Source: Rhyacophila brunnea
Taxonomy: Eukaryota; Arthropoda; Insecta; Trichoptera; Rhyacophilidae
Direction: 5' to 3'
Length of the DNA stretch: 64,000 nt
Assembly (NCBI GenBank): GCA_022495005.1
Contig: JAGYXB010001100.1
Coordinates: 806,001-870,000 of the forward strand
Shown here: piece by piece, positions 11,541 through 22,850 of the stretch
Layout of the letters: the number at the start of each line of letters is the position of its first letter
Position numbering within the stretch: the stretch's first letter is position 1
Notes under the pieces: model-generated
What the model was told of the DNA's origin: nothing
The model's database searches: none
Seen by the model: the letters and a program-made list of their open reading frames with translations, nothing else
Made by a program: the position numbers and the translations under genes

Positions 11541-12524
11541 GGTCTCCTATATACGACATTTTAGATAATCGATCACTATGTATATGTAATTCAACTCTCT
11601 CTAAAATAGGTGTATTCAATAAAAATCTTCAAAATTCTAAAAGTGTACATAATATGAATAATTCATTTAATAAAATATAGAGATTAATTAGATACCAAAC
11701 TGTACGGAAATTTAAAATATTTCAATTTTTAAATTTTATTTATACTGGAACCATTGTACAGTGGCACCATGGTCGATTCACATATAAGTATTTCTGTTAT
11801 TTGTTACAATAATAATATGTATTTCAATACTAGCAAACACAATCAATACAACTTAATGTGAATGATTTTTGAGATATTATACATTATGCCACTATAGAAT
11901 GATTTCAGTATACTTGTACTTAAAAAGCAATCCAAAATTTTTTACTTTTTAGTTTTACAGGTTTATTTTTTGTGTTGATAAATTTACGGAGATATTAATA
12001 AATTGCTTTTAAGCCTTCCCTGGTTAACAAACCTACATTATTCTAAAAATAATTGAGCTTGTGCGACCGTGGCCTAACCACCCGCATTGCAGTCCCATAT
12101 TATGCAAATGTCTACCCGCGCTTTTTTTCTCTCCAATTTGATTTGAAATCAGCTGGCGCTAGTGCGGTCGGTCGTCAGACTCGCGAATCACAATGGCGTA
12201 ATGAAAATAATATTTAAAAAAGGAACGAATGGAGAGCGTAAAAAACCGCGAACGCCTGCTGCAGATTTCAAATGACACCGCTCTATGACTTACAACTACT
12301 ACAGGGCTAAACTATGACACTTATTACCTACTATTTAAATATTCTTTATTAATTACTAGCTTAATAAATCCACCCTAGAAAGTTCAAAAATAACAACTGA
12401 ATGCCTGTTATTAATTATAATATATTTATTGTTTTACTTTTTTGATCCATAGAAAGGACTAAATGGGTTAGGAAAATGGTTACCCATTCACTATTCATCA
12501 TTTAAAAAAATATGTTAATATTAT
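11541..12524. other. Non-coding DNA with a GC-richer patch
   Basis: AT-rich except for 12060-12280, which is more balanced and contains an octamer ATGCAAAT and several CpGs. No open frame or splice pair supports a gene there. It could be a promoter fragment or an unrecognised repeat. Confidence 0.35.
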
Positions 12525-12885
12525 TTTCTTATACTTGGAGTAGCACAACGTGGTATGGAGAGGTGCATGCTGGGCATAACATGAAAGGACAAAAAGAGGA
12601 ATGAGTGGATAAGGAAGCAGACAAGGATTTGCGATGTAATAGAGTTTATTAAAAGCGTTAAATGGAGATAGTTTGGACACATAGCTCAAAGAAGAGACAA
12701 TCGTTGGACAAATCTAGTCATTCAGTGGTATCCAGAAGTACAAAATGTCGCTGGATCGATGAAATGATAAAGTTCTGTGGAAGTACGTGGCAACGCAATG
12801 CACAGGACCGAGAGAAGTGGAAGCAGCTTGAAGAGGCCTTCATCCAGCAGTGGATAGATTCAGGCTGATGATTATGATGATACTT
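12525..12885 (+). pseudogene. LINE RT C-terminal tail (family L2, RTE-like), copy 1
   Basis: The plus strand reads MERCMLGI, then a block equivalent to VKWRGHIARR, DNRWTN, RWIDEMIKFCGSTWQRNAQ and FIQQWIDSG before a stop. These are the conserved C-terminal blocks of RTE-type endonuclease-reverse transcriptases, beyond the RT active site. A TGATGATTATGATGA microsatellite follows the stop, matching the short-repeat tails typical of the RTE clade. Frame changes near 12655 and loss of a few residues make it non-functional. Confidence 0.8.
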
Positions 12886-13474
12886 ATATGGAAGTCTCCT
12901 TACACTAATTTCAAAGTAAAATTTCATTGTATACAACATTTTTAGTTAAAATCAAATCAGATTATTTCAATAGGTAATAATATTTCCCCTGACTTGGCAC
13001 AGAATAAATTTTAACTTAAAAATAACGGGATAACTTACAATTGGTCATCTGTATTGTAAATTTAATCAATACTTTAAAAAATACCTTATAAAACATTTAA
13101 AATTACGTATTTACTTAGTTAACTTTATCATCTGTCAATAATAAAAGATAGTGTATCACCAAATTTATCCTGTTTTATAAAATCATTGCAGATATTTATT
13201 TAGGGATTTTTTCAAAAAGCTTACCCATGGACCTTGATTATTTATTTTTTCATCATATCAAGCCTTTACGAAAGTTCGAAGATACCCTATACTCAACTTA
13301 AAAAATAGCTGGTGCTTATGGTTGACAGTGTTAACACTGGGTATCCGATGGTATGACTTTAAAAGTAATGAGGAAATAAAAAGGCAGACAATGCAGCATT
13401 TTGTGACATTGAAATTCAATAAATGATGTCAAACCTGGTACGGTCACGAGATACAAATGTTTCAACACTCACCC
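12886..13474. other. AT-rich non-coding DNA
   Basis: Nothing identified. Confidence 0.4.
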
Positions 13475-13645
13475 TAGTCTGCATTTCCTTCAAGCCAACC
13501 GGATTCCGATGTCCTGAAAGGTCTCTAGATACAATTCTCATTTTATATACGGCGAATCTACGGGATGCTGACATAACTTGGGAAGGTACCAGGCGAGTTA
13601 CAGAGATTCTTGGGAGCGTTGTACTATATTGGAACTAGGAACTAG
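13475..13645 (+). pseudogene. LINE RT C-terminal fragment (family L1), plus strand
   Basis: Within the frame 13423-13638, residues after position 27 read FKPTGFRCPERSLDTI and LYTANLRDADITWEGTRR, closely matching family L1 (compare 44400-44640). The end has diverged (TEILGSVVLYW in place of SDRDSWRRRV). It is a short 5'-truncated scrap. Confidence 0.75.
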
Positions 13646-14230
13646 GATTTATGTTTTGTGAAACTGGTATACCATCAATAAAAAGGAATACTTCATCCAA
13701 AGTTATGTGAAAGTTTTCACAATGGATAAAAGTATCATCTAAAAGTGGTCAGAGTCTACATAAAAAATGTTTGATGTATAGATCAATATTAAAAACCAAC
13801 TGTAATCCAAGAACTTTGGTAAACCAGAAACGACAAAACACACTTTTATAAATCTCTGGCACCCAATTAATTTTTTTAGTAATTTAGATAAATTGAATAT
13901 ATTAATATTTTTATTCAATATTCTACACTATTTCTGATCCAGCCCTGTGCAATATTCGCATGGCAACGTAATGTAATCCGTTTCATAACACGCGTTCATC
14001 AGAAACGACTTCACTGCCATGCTTGCCATCTGGTGACAAAGAGGCTCATAAAAGCTACTATCTTTTGCTTTCTACGTCGAATACGGGCGAAGAGTCATCG
14101 TGCCATGATCAAGCACACCTTGCCACGGTTTATATTACTTATGTATATACGATGTAATGCTATCAGGTATATATTATACTATATATGCTTTAAGACAATT
14201 ATTACCATTACCATTATATTGGTTTTTTAA
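13646..14230. other. AT-rich non-coding DNA
   Basis: Nothing identified. The frame at 14033-14230 ends in low-complexity hydrophobic sequence and runs up to a SINE, so it is not credible. Confidence 0.4.
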
Positions 14231-14542
14231 GTTATACTTCTTTAGGCGCGTTTGGAAAATCAGATCAGAGTGTATTTTTGACGTGTGACATGTAACACAT
14301 AATTTATTTTTTCACACAAAAAAACGCACTTGATTGGATTCGAACCACCGATTGTTCGGTTATCAGCCGAATGCACTGCCTTTTCGCCACAGTATGATAC
14401 TCCAATCATGACGATTATACAGTATAATAATATTATAGTTTAGAATTGTTCCGTTGCCTAGGCAGCGAATTTATTATTGTCGGCCATTTGCAATTCGTGA
14501 CGTAAACAAACTAGTAAACATCATTGTGGCAGTTGTTACTTT
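14231..14542 (-). repeat. tRNA-derived SINE family 2, copy 1
   Basis: On the minus strand a tRNA-like head contains GTGGCGAAAAGGCAGTGC (A-box side) and GGTGGTTCGAATCC (B box) near 14330-14395. The flanking body from TTATACTTCTTTAGGCGCGT to beyond CGGCCATTTGCAATTC is shared with 29912-30197. Its sequence differs from SINE family 1. Confidence 0.75.
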
Positions 14543-15291
14543 AAAAATAAAAACAACGATAAATAATTATATAATTTAGTAATATAAGTTAAAGTGTATA
14601 GAAATAAACCAACGGCGTTCCAATAAGCGGTCCTTTTTCTTGAGTGTATAATTTAAGAAGATAATTACAATAATAATAATGATAATCACAAGTTTTGTTT
14701 TGTTACGTCAAAGAAGTATATACACACATAAGTACACACACCGATTATTTTTTTCAAATATTTTTCACTAACGATGCTACAAAAATATATGGTTGTCATC
14801 AGTGATGTAATGGGGGTGGAAAATCTCAGGTCGGCGACAGTTTTCATGAATATTATTATGTTACACACAATAATATAAAATCACCTAAATTCATAAAATT
14901 TAATTGTGTGGTTGTTATTTTTATATTGGTTAAAAGTAAGAATTTTACCCAATAAACTGATGGTAAGAAAACGAAAGAAACGATTAGCCAGTCCAATACC
15001 GAAGTGATTATGATAAAATATAAATATTGCGTTTTTACTGAGATTTTCTGTAGGCACATTAACATTGAAATATTGAAGAAAGTGCTTCTGGGTTGGGGGA
15101 AGGGGGCTGCTAATTGGGATTTTAAATAGCCAGCGATCTGGCACTATTTTATTTAGCACTACACCTCTGGTCATGACGGAATAACCTTTTGTCGCATTTT
15201 TGGGATATTAACGATGATATTCTTAATAGTCTATCCCCATAATTATTTTTTTGTCAGAATGTTCCTTACATTCGATATATATATAATATAT
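14543..15291. other. AT-rich non-coding DNA
   Basis: Three minus-strand frames at 14686-15174 are hydrophobic or asparagine-rich and overlap one another; none resembles a known protein. Confidence 0.4.
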
Positions 15292-15805
15292 ACCATGTCC
15301 GATCCTTATAAGATCATATGGGCCTCCACAGTATGGAGGTTTGTATTAAGAGTGTACATAAGTGAAACGGCAAATAATTTTCAACAGTGTGTGGAACAAA
15401 ATTTCGGCCGCGTTGCCATTCGGAGAGTGATAGTCGAACTGTTTGCACGTCAATTTGTTTTGTGATGGCGTCGGAGGAATATGTTCTTAAAACGTGTAAA
15501 GATGACTAAAAAACGTTCCGCATGTACTTGAAAAAGAAAGCATGTCAATGAATATACTATTATTATTACGAATATAATAATAAACATAACATAAAAAGGA
15601 CGCATGTTGAATTTTTATGATAAATTATATTTCGTTCGGCTCGCGTCATTTGCACAATCCACGCATCGCCTAGTCACGATCTTTATAGATATAGAACATG
15701 CCGTAGCTGAATATAGCCTTAACATACCTATTTTTTTTGTATATTTGCCAGACCCAGGATTCGATCCCACGACGTTATAGGCCGACCGGCCATCATGGGC
15801 GACAA
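15292..15805 (-). repeat. SINE family 1 copy split by a MITE
   Basis: The SINE tail (15292-15345, with GATCCTTATAAGATCATATG) and the tRNA-like head (about 15735-15805, with AGACCCAGGATTCGA) are separated by the family A MITE at 15346-15722. In uninterrupted copies these parts are continuous, so the MITE inserted after the SINE. Part of the SINE body between them is missing. Confidence 0.8.
15346..15722 (+). mobile_element. TTAA-flanked MITE (family A), copy 2
   Basis: TTAA borders at 15346-15349 and 15719-15722. The ends read GAGTGTACATAAGTGAAACG and the inverse of GGCTATATTCAGC. Similar throughout to 28314-28684. The plus frame at 15214-15465 only overlaps it by chance. Confidence 0.8.
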
Positions 15806-16844
15806 ATAAATAATAGGTATTATGTTACAAAAGCTTCTTTTAAAATATATTTATCTGAAACCTCGAGATTATTAACCTCGTCAGGTTATCAACTAAAGCT
15901 ATCGAATTCGTAACTAAACTTGTAATGTCAATATTTTTTATTTATTTTCACCATCAATCAGAATGTAAATAGTTTCTACCTCGATTTTAAAATAAAAAGA
16001 CTGTATTAATTTATCAATGAATTAAAAATTAGTCCGTTGAGGTTATATAAGGTGTTTATATACCTGTACAAATTGGTAGGTATCTACTTATATATTATCA
16101 AGTAGAGTGTTGTGGTTATTTCAAGGAATAAAAAAACACCTGTCGATGGATGTTTTCCGTTGGAGCTTTAAGTCACTTCATCACAAGTTAATTTTAAACC
16201 GTGATTCATAGTGGATGAGTTATAACATTGCATTACGGCAGCCCTTGTGGTCCACTGCATAATGCAGTCGGGTTCGACTCCCGGTGTGGTCACAATATAT
16301 TATTTAACTGGTTTTCTCAAAGCTTTGGCAAATAATGTGATCGTTTCGCTTTTTCGACTGCACTACTATCATTGGGCTTAATGTCATGTTGTAGTGGTAA
16401 AAAGAATATAGGTATATGTATATTATGACATATATATTGTTTAAAATAATAATTAAAAAAAAACTGTAATTCACTATTCTATCCACATCAATAACTTAAC
16501 AGAGATTGAGGTTACATAGGAAACTGTGATTCTGAATTAATAGATAATACTCGTAACATTAAAAAATAGTAAATATTTAATAGACTTTTTTAAGAAATCA
16601 AAGTTTCCAACGTTACATTAAATTTATTTATTTTTAAATTCGCATAATGCACTTGATCAAACATACATTGGAAAACGACATAAATTATATCTTTGTCAGA
16701 TACTTAATAATTGAAAATTACCACGCCTACTAGCTACTATCTACGCCATCGTATATGCAGATTGTCATGTTATTATTATGATGAATTTGAAGTATTCTAT
16801 TATTAAAAAATAATTTTAAAATACAACTACATATCTTAAGATAG
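15806..16844. other. AT-rich non-coding DNA
   Basis: Apart from the tRNA-like segment listed separately at 16226-16294, nothing was identified. Confidence 0.4.
16226..16294 (+). repeat. tRNA-like fragment (SINE head?)
   Basis: A B-box GGTTCGACTCC sits in a perfect T-arm-like context (CGGGTTCGACTCCCG), preceded by CTTGTGGTCCACTGC in the A-box region. The D and anticodon arms do not form, so this is more likely a decayed SINE or tRNA pseudogene than a working tRNA. Confidence 0.45.
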
Positions 16845-17225
16845 TTAAGGAGGGACATGCTCAGCGTACGTCAAAATGGAGCTTTTATGCTATTTTCAAA
16901 GCATGATCCTGGACATTCCTTAAACGTTGTAGATAATCTATTTATATAATTTTGAAGCCTTATCATCCTTTATATTTATTTTAAACATTTTATGACTGCA
17001 TAAAGTATTTTTATTACATAAAATAGTATTCTTTTAAACCTCTCGCTCTAATGTTTTAGAATATAGTCATATTTCAGTACGTCCATGTGAAGTGGTGTTA
17101 AAATTTTTTATATTTATTAATTTTTAAAAGCATTTATAAAACCATGCTTTATGCCATGCTTATAAAAGCATGCTTTGAAAATAGCATAAAAGCTCCATTT
17201 TGACGTACGCTGAGCATGTGGGCCG
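16845..17225. mobile_element. Internally deleted foldback element (family FB)
   Basis: It begins at TTAA (16845-16848) with GGAGGGACATGCTCAGCGTA, and the far end at 17163-17222 is the exact inverse of the first 60 or so bases. The left arm is about 290 bases and matches 33059-33350; the right arm is only about 60. This is an asymmetric derivative of the large foldback at 33055. Confidence 0.8.
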
Positions 17226-17724
17226 ATAGTGAAGTATCTTTTCATAATGATTATTTTAAGCACACCGGGTTTTGTCTTTCGGCATATTTAATGAGGTCGA
17301 AAACCCAGATCATTAAAACTGATTTTTTATGAAACTTTGAAAACACATCGAATTAGAGACACTACATAAAAGAGAACTTATTAATTTTCATTCATTTTTA
17401 ATCAGGTACGCTTAGATAATATTAAAATTGTTTTTACGTGTGATATTAACATAAATGATATAGATTACCTTTTATGGATTATACTTTATCCATTCATAAT
17501 AGTATGTTTTTTCCTTAGTTAAATAGTGGGTGTCTTACAAACTTTAGATATTATGAATGTTTCACAAGCATAGTGAACCAAGTCCATTCCGGTTATTTTA
17601 GAGTAAGCTAGGTTCAAACATAATTTTTGAGTAATTCTTATTCTATAACGGAATGATTTCCCTTACATAATAACTTAAATATACTCAAAGTAACACTTCA
17701 GAATTGCAATCATTCTTCTTCTTT
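17226..17724. other. AT-rich non-coding DNA
   Basis: Nothing identified. Confidence 0.4.
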
Positions 17725-17912
17725 TCTTTTGCCATATCCGCCCCTTAACTGGAGCATATGGACACCACGCGGCGCCGCCAAGAATCCCTGTCGCTCGCCA
17801 GTCTTCTTGCTTTGTTCCAGGTCAAACCAGCATCCCGTAGCTCCGCCGTATACACTCTGTAGATTGTATTAAGCGGCCTTCCAGGACGCCGGAATCCGCT
17901 CGGCTTGAAGAA
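17725..17912 (-). pseudogene. LINE RT C-terminal fragment (family L1)
   Basis: The minus strand encodes FFKPSGFRRPGRPLNTIYRV, then YTAELRDAGLTWNKARRLAS and DRDSWRRRVVS, the end of a non-LTR retrotransposon polyprotein. It is truncated upstream of FFKPS at 17912. Close in sequence to 44400-44570. Confidence 0.75.
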
Positions 17913-18593
17913 CAGGCAATGCAATCATACCCTGAGAAAATTAGAAATACTCAAATATTATGTTTGAACCTAGCTTACTCAAAAATAACCAGAATGGACT
18001 TATATTATACTAGAACTGTTTCTTTAAGAAATATATTTTTAATGTTTTTTTTCTATTATTTTACATATTATGAATGTTGTGATTATTTTTCTACATTCAC
18101 AATTATTGGTTAAATTTTCGGAATTCAGAAAATTTAGTCTCGTAATTGAAAAGTATTAATTCACATCTATTTTTTTTTCGTTTAGAAAATAATTGTTTAT
18201 TGAGCTCAATAAATCTTAAGATAATAAATACCTCAGTACAATCTGGATACTATATAATTTTAAAATACCCGAAAATTTTTACTTGGAGGGACACTTGGAA
18301 AATATGAACAATACGTCAGCGCCGAAGTACTTAACGTCGCTAAATACAAAACGACGATAACTGTATGAGTATAATTGAACTTCTACAATTCCTATACTCA
18401 CGCTAGAGGAAGGACGAGGAGATGATGGAAAGTTATATTAAAACGGCCAGGATCAACACCGGATTATAGCGTTATTATTAAAAATTGTAACACATAAATA
18501 AATAATTACAAGATAAAAAGAACTTTGTATACAACATTTTTAAATTTTGCTCAATATGCTCAAACTTGTACTTGATATGAAATAAATAAAAAA
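17913..18593. other. AT-rich non-coding DNA
   Basis: No gene. GGACGAGGAGATGATGGAAA near 18410-18430 hints at a tiny LINE tail but is too short to call. Confidence 0.35.
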
Positions 18594-18965
18594 ACTAACA
18601 AACAAACAAATATAGAAATACTAAATACTGAAATGTAATTTTGATTCTCATATTAACGCACGTATATATTAATAATTTAGTTGCTAGGACCAACCACTTA
18701 GCAACCAATAATAGTGGATTGGATTACTGATTTCTTCCGAAATAACTTTTCATACAAAATAGAATTAACTGTAAATGAATTCAATTCTTCTTAAAGATGG
18801 CTAAAAGTATTAAAATAATGCATTGGCATCGTGTTCGGATATATTCTAAAAGTTTCAAATGTCTAGCTAGTCGGAAAGTTAATTAAAAATCGATTGCAAG
18901 ATTTGTACCGGATAAACAACCACCAGACAAATAAGAATACGAGCTAATAAAAACGTTGTAAAATA
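18594..18965. repeat. Dispersed repeat G, copy 1
   Basis: A direct, same-orientation match to 41876-42255 over about 370 bases, starting in an (AACA)n run and sharing CAATAATAGTGGATTGGATT and TGGCTAAAAGTATTAAAA. No terminal inverted repeats or coding frame could be defined. It is probably part of a larger unclassified element. Confidence 0.75.
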
Positions 18966-19421
18966 TATTCATATATATAGGTAGGTACATACACCTAATC
19001 GTTATAATATTTAATACTAAACCCTTTTCATTTTCATAGAACAGCATTTTGTCACGCGGTTAAAACCGTTATCAAAAATCGTTCAAAAAATAAATTCTCA
19101 ACGCTAAAACCTTGAGTTCGATAATAATTTGTGTACCGATACTTTTCCGACCTGACACAACTCAAATTATCTTACCCATCGATATAATATTACTATAGGG
19201 TTATGCGTAGTAGAATTTTTACCAAAGTGGGAGCGCAGTGCGGATTTTATACTCAATAATTGTAATTAACTCATCTTGTAAAATGTTATGGAAGTTACAA
19301 ATTATTGATTAATGAAGACATTTTAAGACGTTTAAAACAGGGTATTTATTATATAGGAGACCATTTATAAAAAAAATATTTAAATAATGCCCATTAACCA
19401 AACTATCGCCGTACTATATAT
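18966..19421. other. AT-rich non-coding DNA
   Basis: Nothing identified. Confidence 0.4.
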
Positions 19422-19668
19422 ATTTTTTCCTTTTCTTTCGACCATGTCCGATCCTAATAGGATCATATGGGCCTCCACAGAGTAGAGGTTTGTATTGACA
19501 GATTTTGTTTTTTTACGAGAACTGGATGTCAGCCACTTGCTCAACCTATTAGGTCCATATCCTGACACACACAAATTGAAAAACAATATGTGTGCTTGCC
19601 AAACCCAGGATTCGAACCTGGGACCCACGGCGTTATAGTCCAACGCTTAAGCCGCGTGGCCACCGTAA
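19422..19668 (-). repeat. SINE family 1, best preserved copy
   Basis: On the minus strand the head has an intact A box (TGGCCACGCGG, about 19655-19665) and B box (GGTTCGAATCC, about 19609-19619), with CTGGGTTTGGCAAGC after it. The body carries TTGAGCAAGTGGCTGACATC. The two frames that cross it (19380-19643 minus, 19590-19820 plus) are artefacts of the SINE. Confidence 0.85.
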
Positions 19669-19798
19669 GTGTATTATATATACCCTGTCTTAATCGAGAG
19701 AATCCTGAGGAAAGTGTGATGCGACGCTGTTCCTTTGTACTAGCTTTACCTTCTTTCCCGAAAAGCTTTCTTATTTTTAACCATTATGTGGTTGGAGG

Positions 19799-19935
19799 CA
19801 GTGGCAAAGGGTGGAGGTAGGCTGTGGTGATTCGACACGAATAGTGCACACTAAACTTTATAATTTGTTTTCATTGAACTAAGAATACACATTGAAAAGT
19901 ATCACTTACAAAGTTTAATGTCTATTATTTAGTTC
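19799..19935 (+). mobile_element. hAT-like element K, internally deleted fragment
   Basis: It starts CAGTGGCAAAGGGTGGAGGT, the left end of the elements at 49961 and 58756. After about 85 bases it jumps to sequence equivalent to the right subterminal part (CAAAGTTTAATG). The right terminus is lost. Confidence 0.65.
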
Positions 19936-20059
19936 TGATTTTTACGAATTCCGCCAAATCGATTTCGTCTTTTACGTCAGAAAAACTCGTCGCTATAAAT
20001 ACAATGTGCTGTATCAATTTAATAACATATATTTATTTGTACGGAATGTAATCTGTAAA

Positions 20060-20740
20060 TTATCATCATTATAAGTAGTACAATAACCCAGAGTAGGTCC
20101 AAGCATCCTCAAAGTACTTTCTCCGTCTCCCCTTATCCTGCGCCAGCCGCTCCCGCAACTCGGATAATACTATCCAACCGCCAGAGTCTGGGTCTACCAG
20201 GCGACTTTCGATCATCCGGTCTGGTATCCAGAATTCTTCTCGGTGGTTGATCACTGTTTATTCTTGCTATATGGCTCACCAATCGAAGTCTACCAATTTT
20301 AACAAAAGCGGAGATTCATTGTTCTTGGAAGAGGTTGTAGAACTTGTAGAGTTCCAGGTTATTCCGAATGCGCCATTCTTCTCTTTCTAGTATATGCCTA
20401 ATCGTTCGCAGCACATTACGTTCGCATATATCAAATGCATGGTCATCGGCTTTGGTAAGAGTCCAACACTTCAACCTGTAGATAAGTATTGGTCGAATCA
20501 GCGTCTGGTATAATCTGAGTTTTTGTACGATGGGAGAGGGTGCGCGGCTTAAGCTTATTTTTTATATCAATATAGCAACCGTTCACTGCTATGACTCTCC
20601 GTTTTATTTCCTCACTTATGACACTATCGACACACTTGAAGAGGAAGCCGTTGATTCGGAGATCTGAGTTTGTTGTTGATTGATCATAATGGGAATATAT
20701 TTCGTTGGATGCTTCCAGATCATAGAAATCTTCCACTAAC
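20060..20740 (-). pseudogene. LINE reverse transcriptase fragment (family L3)
   Basis: Read on the minus strand across frames: ISEEIKRRVIAVNGCY, then LYQTLIRPILIYRLKCWTLT (RT thumb region), ERNVLRTIRHILEREEWRIR, a KIGRLRLVSHIAR block, and finally SPGRPRLWRLDSI. This order is that of the C-terminal third of insect non-LTR retrotransposon RTs. The equivalents of the FADD catalytic box are absent, and at least two frame changes plus stops are present. Confidence 0.8.
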
Positions 20741-20989
20741 GTATATTAGGATTTTGCAATGATGTATATAGTTGTTTACAAACTTTATTTCTGCCAAGCC
20801 CCAGTTCAGTGCTTCAAAAATCAAAAATTTTATAGTTACCTAACTAATTCTAAATAAAATAATTGCTTCAAACAAAAAATGCACATAGGCAATACTATTT
20901 TTAATTTAACTTTCGTAAGTAAATATGTATGTATATTACATTGTACACGTACAATTCGGAAGAAAATTAGTGCGATCCTTGTATTATGC

Positions 20990-21092
20990 TTCGTCTTCAA
21001 ATGATTTTCAAGATGATCTTTTTGCCCCCCAACACATTCAAATTGCCCCCCCCCCCGGTAGAACGTACGCCCCACGTTGGAAATCACTGGTC
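20990..21092. mobile_element. Solitary hAT-like terminus
   Basis: The minus strand starts CAGTGATTTCCAACGTGGGG at 21091, the typical form of a hAT terminal repeat, followed inward by a poly-G tract (poly-C on plus, 21040-21056). No matching opposite end with an 8 bp duplication was found. Confidence 0.45.
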
Positions 21093-21742
21093 TATATCAT
21101 CTTTATAGTTAAAAATTTACACTGATTTAAAAATAAAACTGTAAATACTATAAATACTATTATGTTGAGATAACGGGGTTTTGCTTTATATGAGATCCAC
21201 GTAGATAAGTATATACTTATATATACATATCACTAACTATCTCTCACATAATGAATAATGGCTACAAAAACCATAAATACCATGTCTACCTCAAATTGCA
21301 GCTTTATCTGGTGATAAAGCTCGGAAGCTATTTTTTTAATGTCGAACGTGGTCAACATGCACAATATTGCAAACAAGTGAAAATAAATAATTGTTTTTTA
21401 TACGCTGTAGACCTTGTTGGGTTATTAATTTTAAGGCTTCAATCTGGAAACGTGTTCGCAACATGACGAGGCTCAATGGAGCCGGTGGCTATTACACCTT
21501 TGGACTCGAACCACTTTCTGGGTGACGGTAAATAACTGTATCATATTTTCAGTTGATTTCACTCATAATTTTCACATTCACATAATTTATAAATTATTTA
21601 AACTAAATTAATTTGTAAATACCAAAAATGTTGAAGAAAACGTTCTTTTATGCAGATGGAGCCTAAACACAATATTAAAGTGAAGAAAACACTCAATGTA
21701 CCTATATTAATGTTGTACAGTGTACACAATCTGAGCAATCTA
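21093..21742. other. AT-rich non-coding DNA
   Basis: Nothing identified. Confidence 0.4.
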
Positions 21743-21977
21743 GTGTGTTTATAATGCTTTACAATAAATTTTGTCAGTCATACCTATTTGTTTTCATTGA
21801 ACTAAATCTACAATTTACAGATGGTGTTGGTTATTTTTTTTAATATTCAATGAAACACTGTGAAAACCAAGACATAATAGAAAATAGTCAAAAAATACTC
21901 GTCTATCTATAAAATATCAAACACTATGCCATTAAACCATACTATAGAATAATATTTTTTATCTACTATGATTTGTT

Positions 21978-22850
21978 AATTGAGTTAGCATTTACTTGGT
22001 AGAATTCCATTTTACAAGAAATGAAAATATAATTAATATAAAATTCTACAGGTTTTTTTAAAAAAAAAGGTTTGTCGATAGCTATTTCGGTTGTAACACC
22101 ATTATCAAGACTATTCAGATAGGCCGTTTGCCTTTGCTTAAATACTATACGTGTATAGATAGAGACAGAATACATTTTCTTATTCGTTCCAGCAATATTA
22201 TGAATTTTTACATTATTATTAATTGTAATATTATTAATACTTTGAAAACCCTAAGTGGGTTTTTTAAAATGGATATCGAAATTTTCAAAATTTATCAAAA
22301 TTACAGTGTTCGATGGTTATTTATTGACATTATTAATCAATTAAAATATTATTAGTATAATTGTCTTAATCGTGTGTTTAGATTATATTTAATAGTGGCG
22401 ACGAATACATTACCAAATTTTCATTAATTATGTGATTACTTTTGGATAATTCGCGATTAATTTCCAACTGTTCAAGTAAATTTAATTTTAGACCTTTATT
22501 ACATATATGCAAACATTGTGGCGTTTCATTGTTACTGATGCTATGCGAGTTTGATATCAAATGTTTAGCAAACTGAGTGAAAATTTCGATATCCATTTTA
22601 AAAAACCCACTTAGGGTTTTCAAAGTAATAATAATATTACAATTAATAATAATGTAAAAAAATTCATAATATTGCTGGAACGAATAAGAAAATGTATTCT
22701 GTCTCTATCTATACACGTATAGTATTTAAGCAAAGGCAAACGGCCTATCTGAATAGTCTTGATAATGGTGTTACAACCGAAATAGCTATCAACAAACCTT
22801 TTTTAAAAAAAACCTGTAGAATTTAATATTAATTATATTTTCATTTCTTG
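21978..22850 (-). mobile_element. Symmetric inverted-repeat retro-insertion, possibly Penelope-like
   Basis: Flanked by a perfect 14 bp duplication TACTATGATTTGTT (21964-21977 and 22851-22864), so it inserted as a unit into element K. Two arms of about 272 bases (22015-22286 and 22579-22850) are inverted near-copies, around a unique centre of about 290 bases. A 14 bp target duplication does not fit hAT, piggyBac or mariner but does fit retrotransposition. Penelope-like elements are known for inverted partial copies. Other possibilities are a foldback transposon or a twin-primed LINE. Confidence 0.6.
22378..22623 (-). pseudogene. ORF fragment in inverted-repeat insert, GIY-YIG/RT-like C-terminus?
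   Basis: An 81-residue frame starting inside the right arm and running through the unique centre. After the first 15 residues it reads FAKHLISNSHSI, LHICNKGLKLNLLEQLEINR, NEN and SSPLLNI. The LEQLEI-type block followed by an N-[ED]-N and a final SPLLNI resembles the C-terminal end of Penelope-like RT/GIY-YIG proteins as I remember them. No catalytic residues are included, so function cannot be judged from this piece. Confidence 0.35.

Noticed and set aside
14686..15174. Overlapping minus-strand hydrophobic frames as membrane-protein exons
   Set aside because: AT-rich DNA encodes I/F/Y/N-rich frames by default, and three frames overlap with no splice signals favouring any.
16226..16294. Functional tRNA gene
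   Set aside because: The T arm is good but D and anticodon arms do not form, and there is no matching acceptor stem.
20990..21092. Complete hAT element ending at 21091
   Set aside because: No opposite end with a matching 8 bp duplication; CAGTGCTTC at about 20810 does not have a compatible flank.
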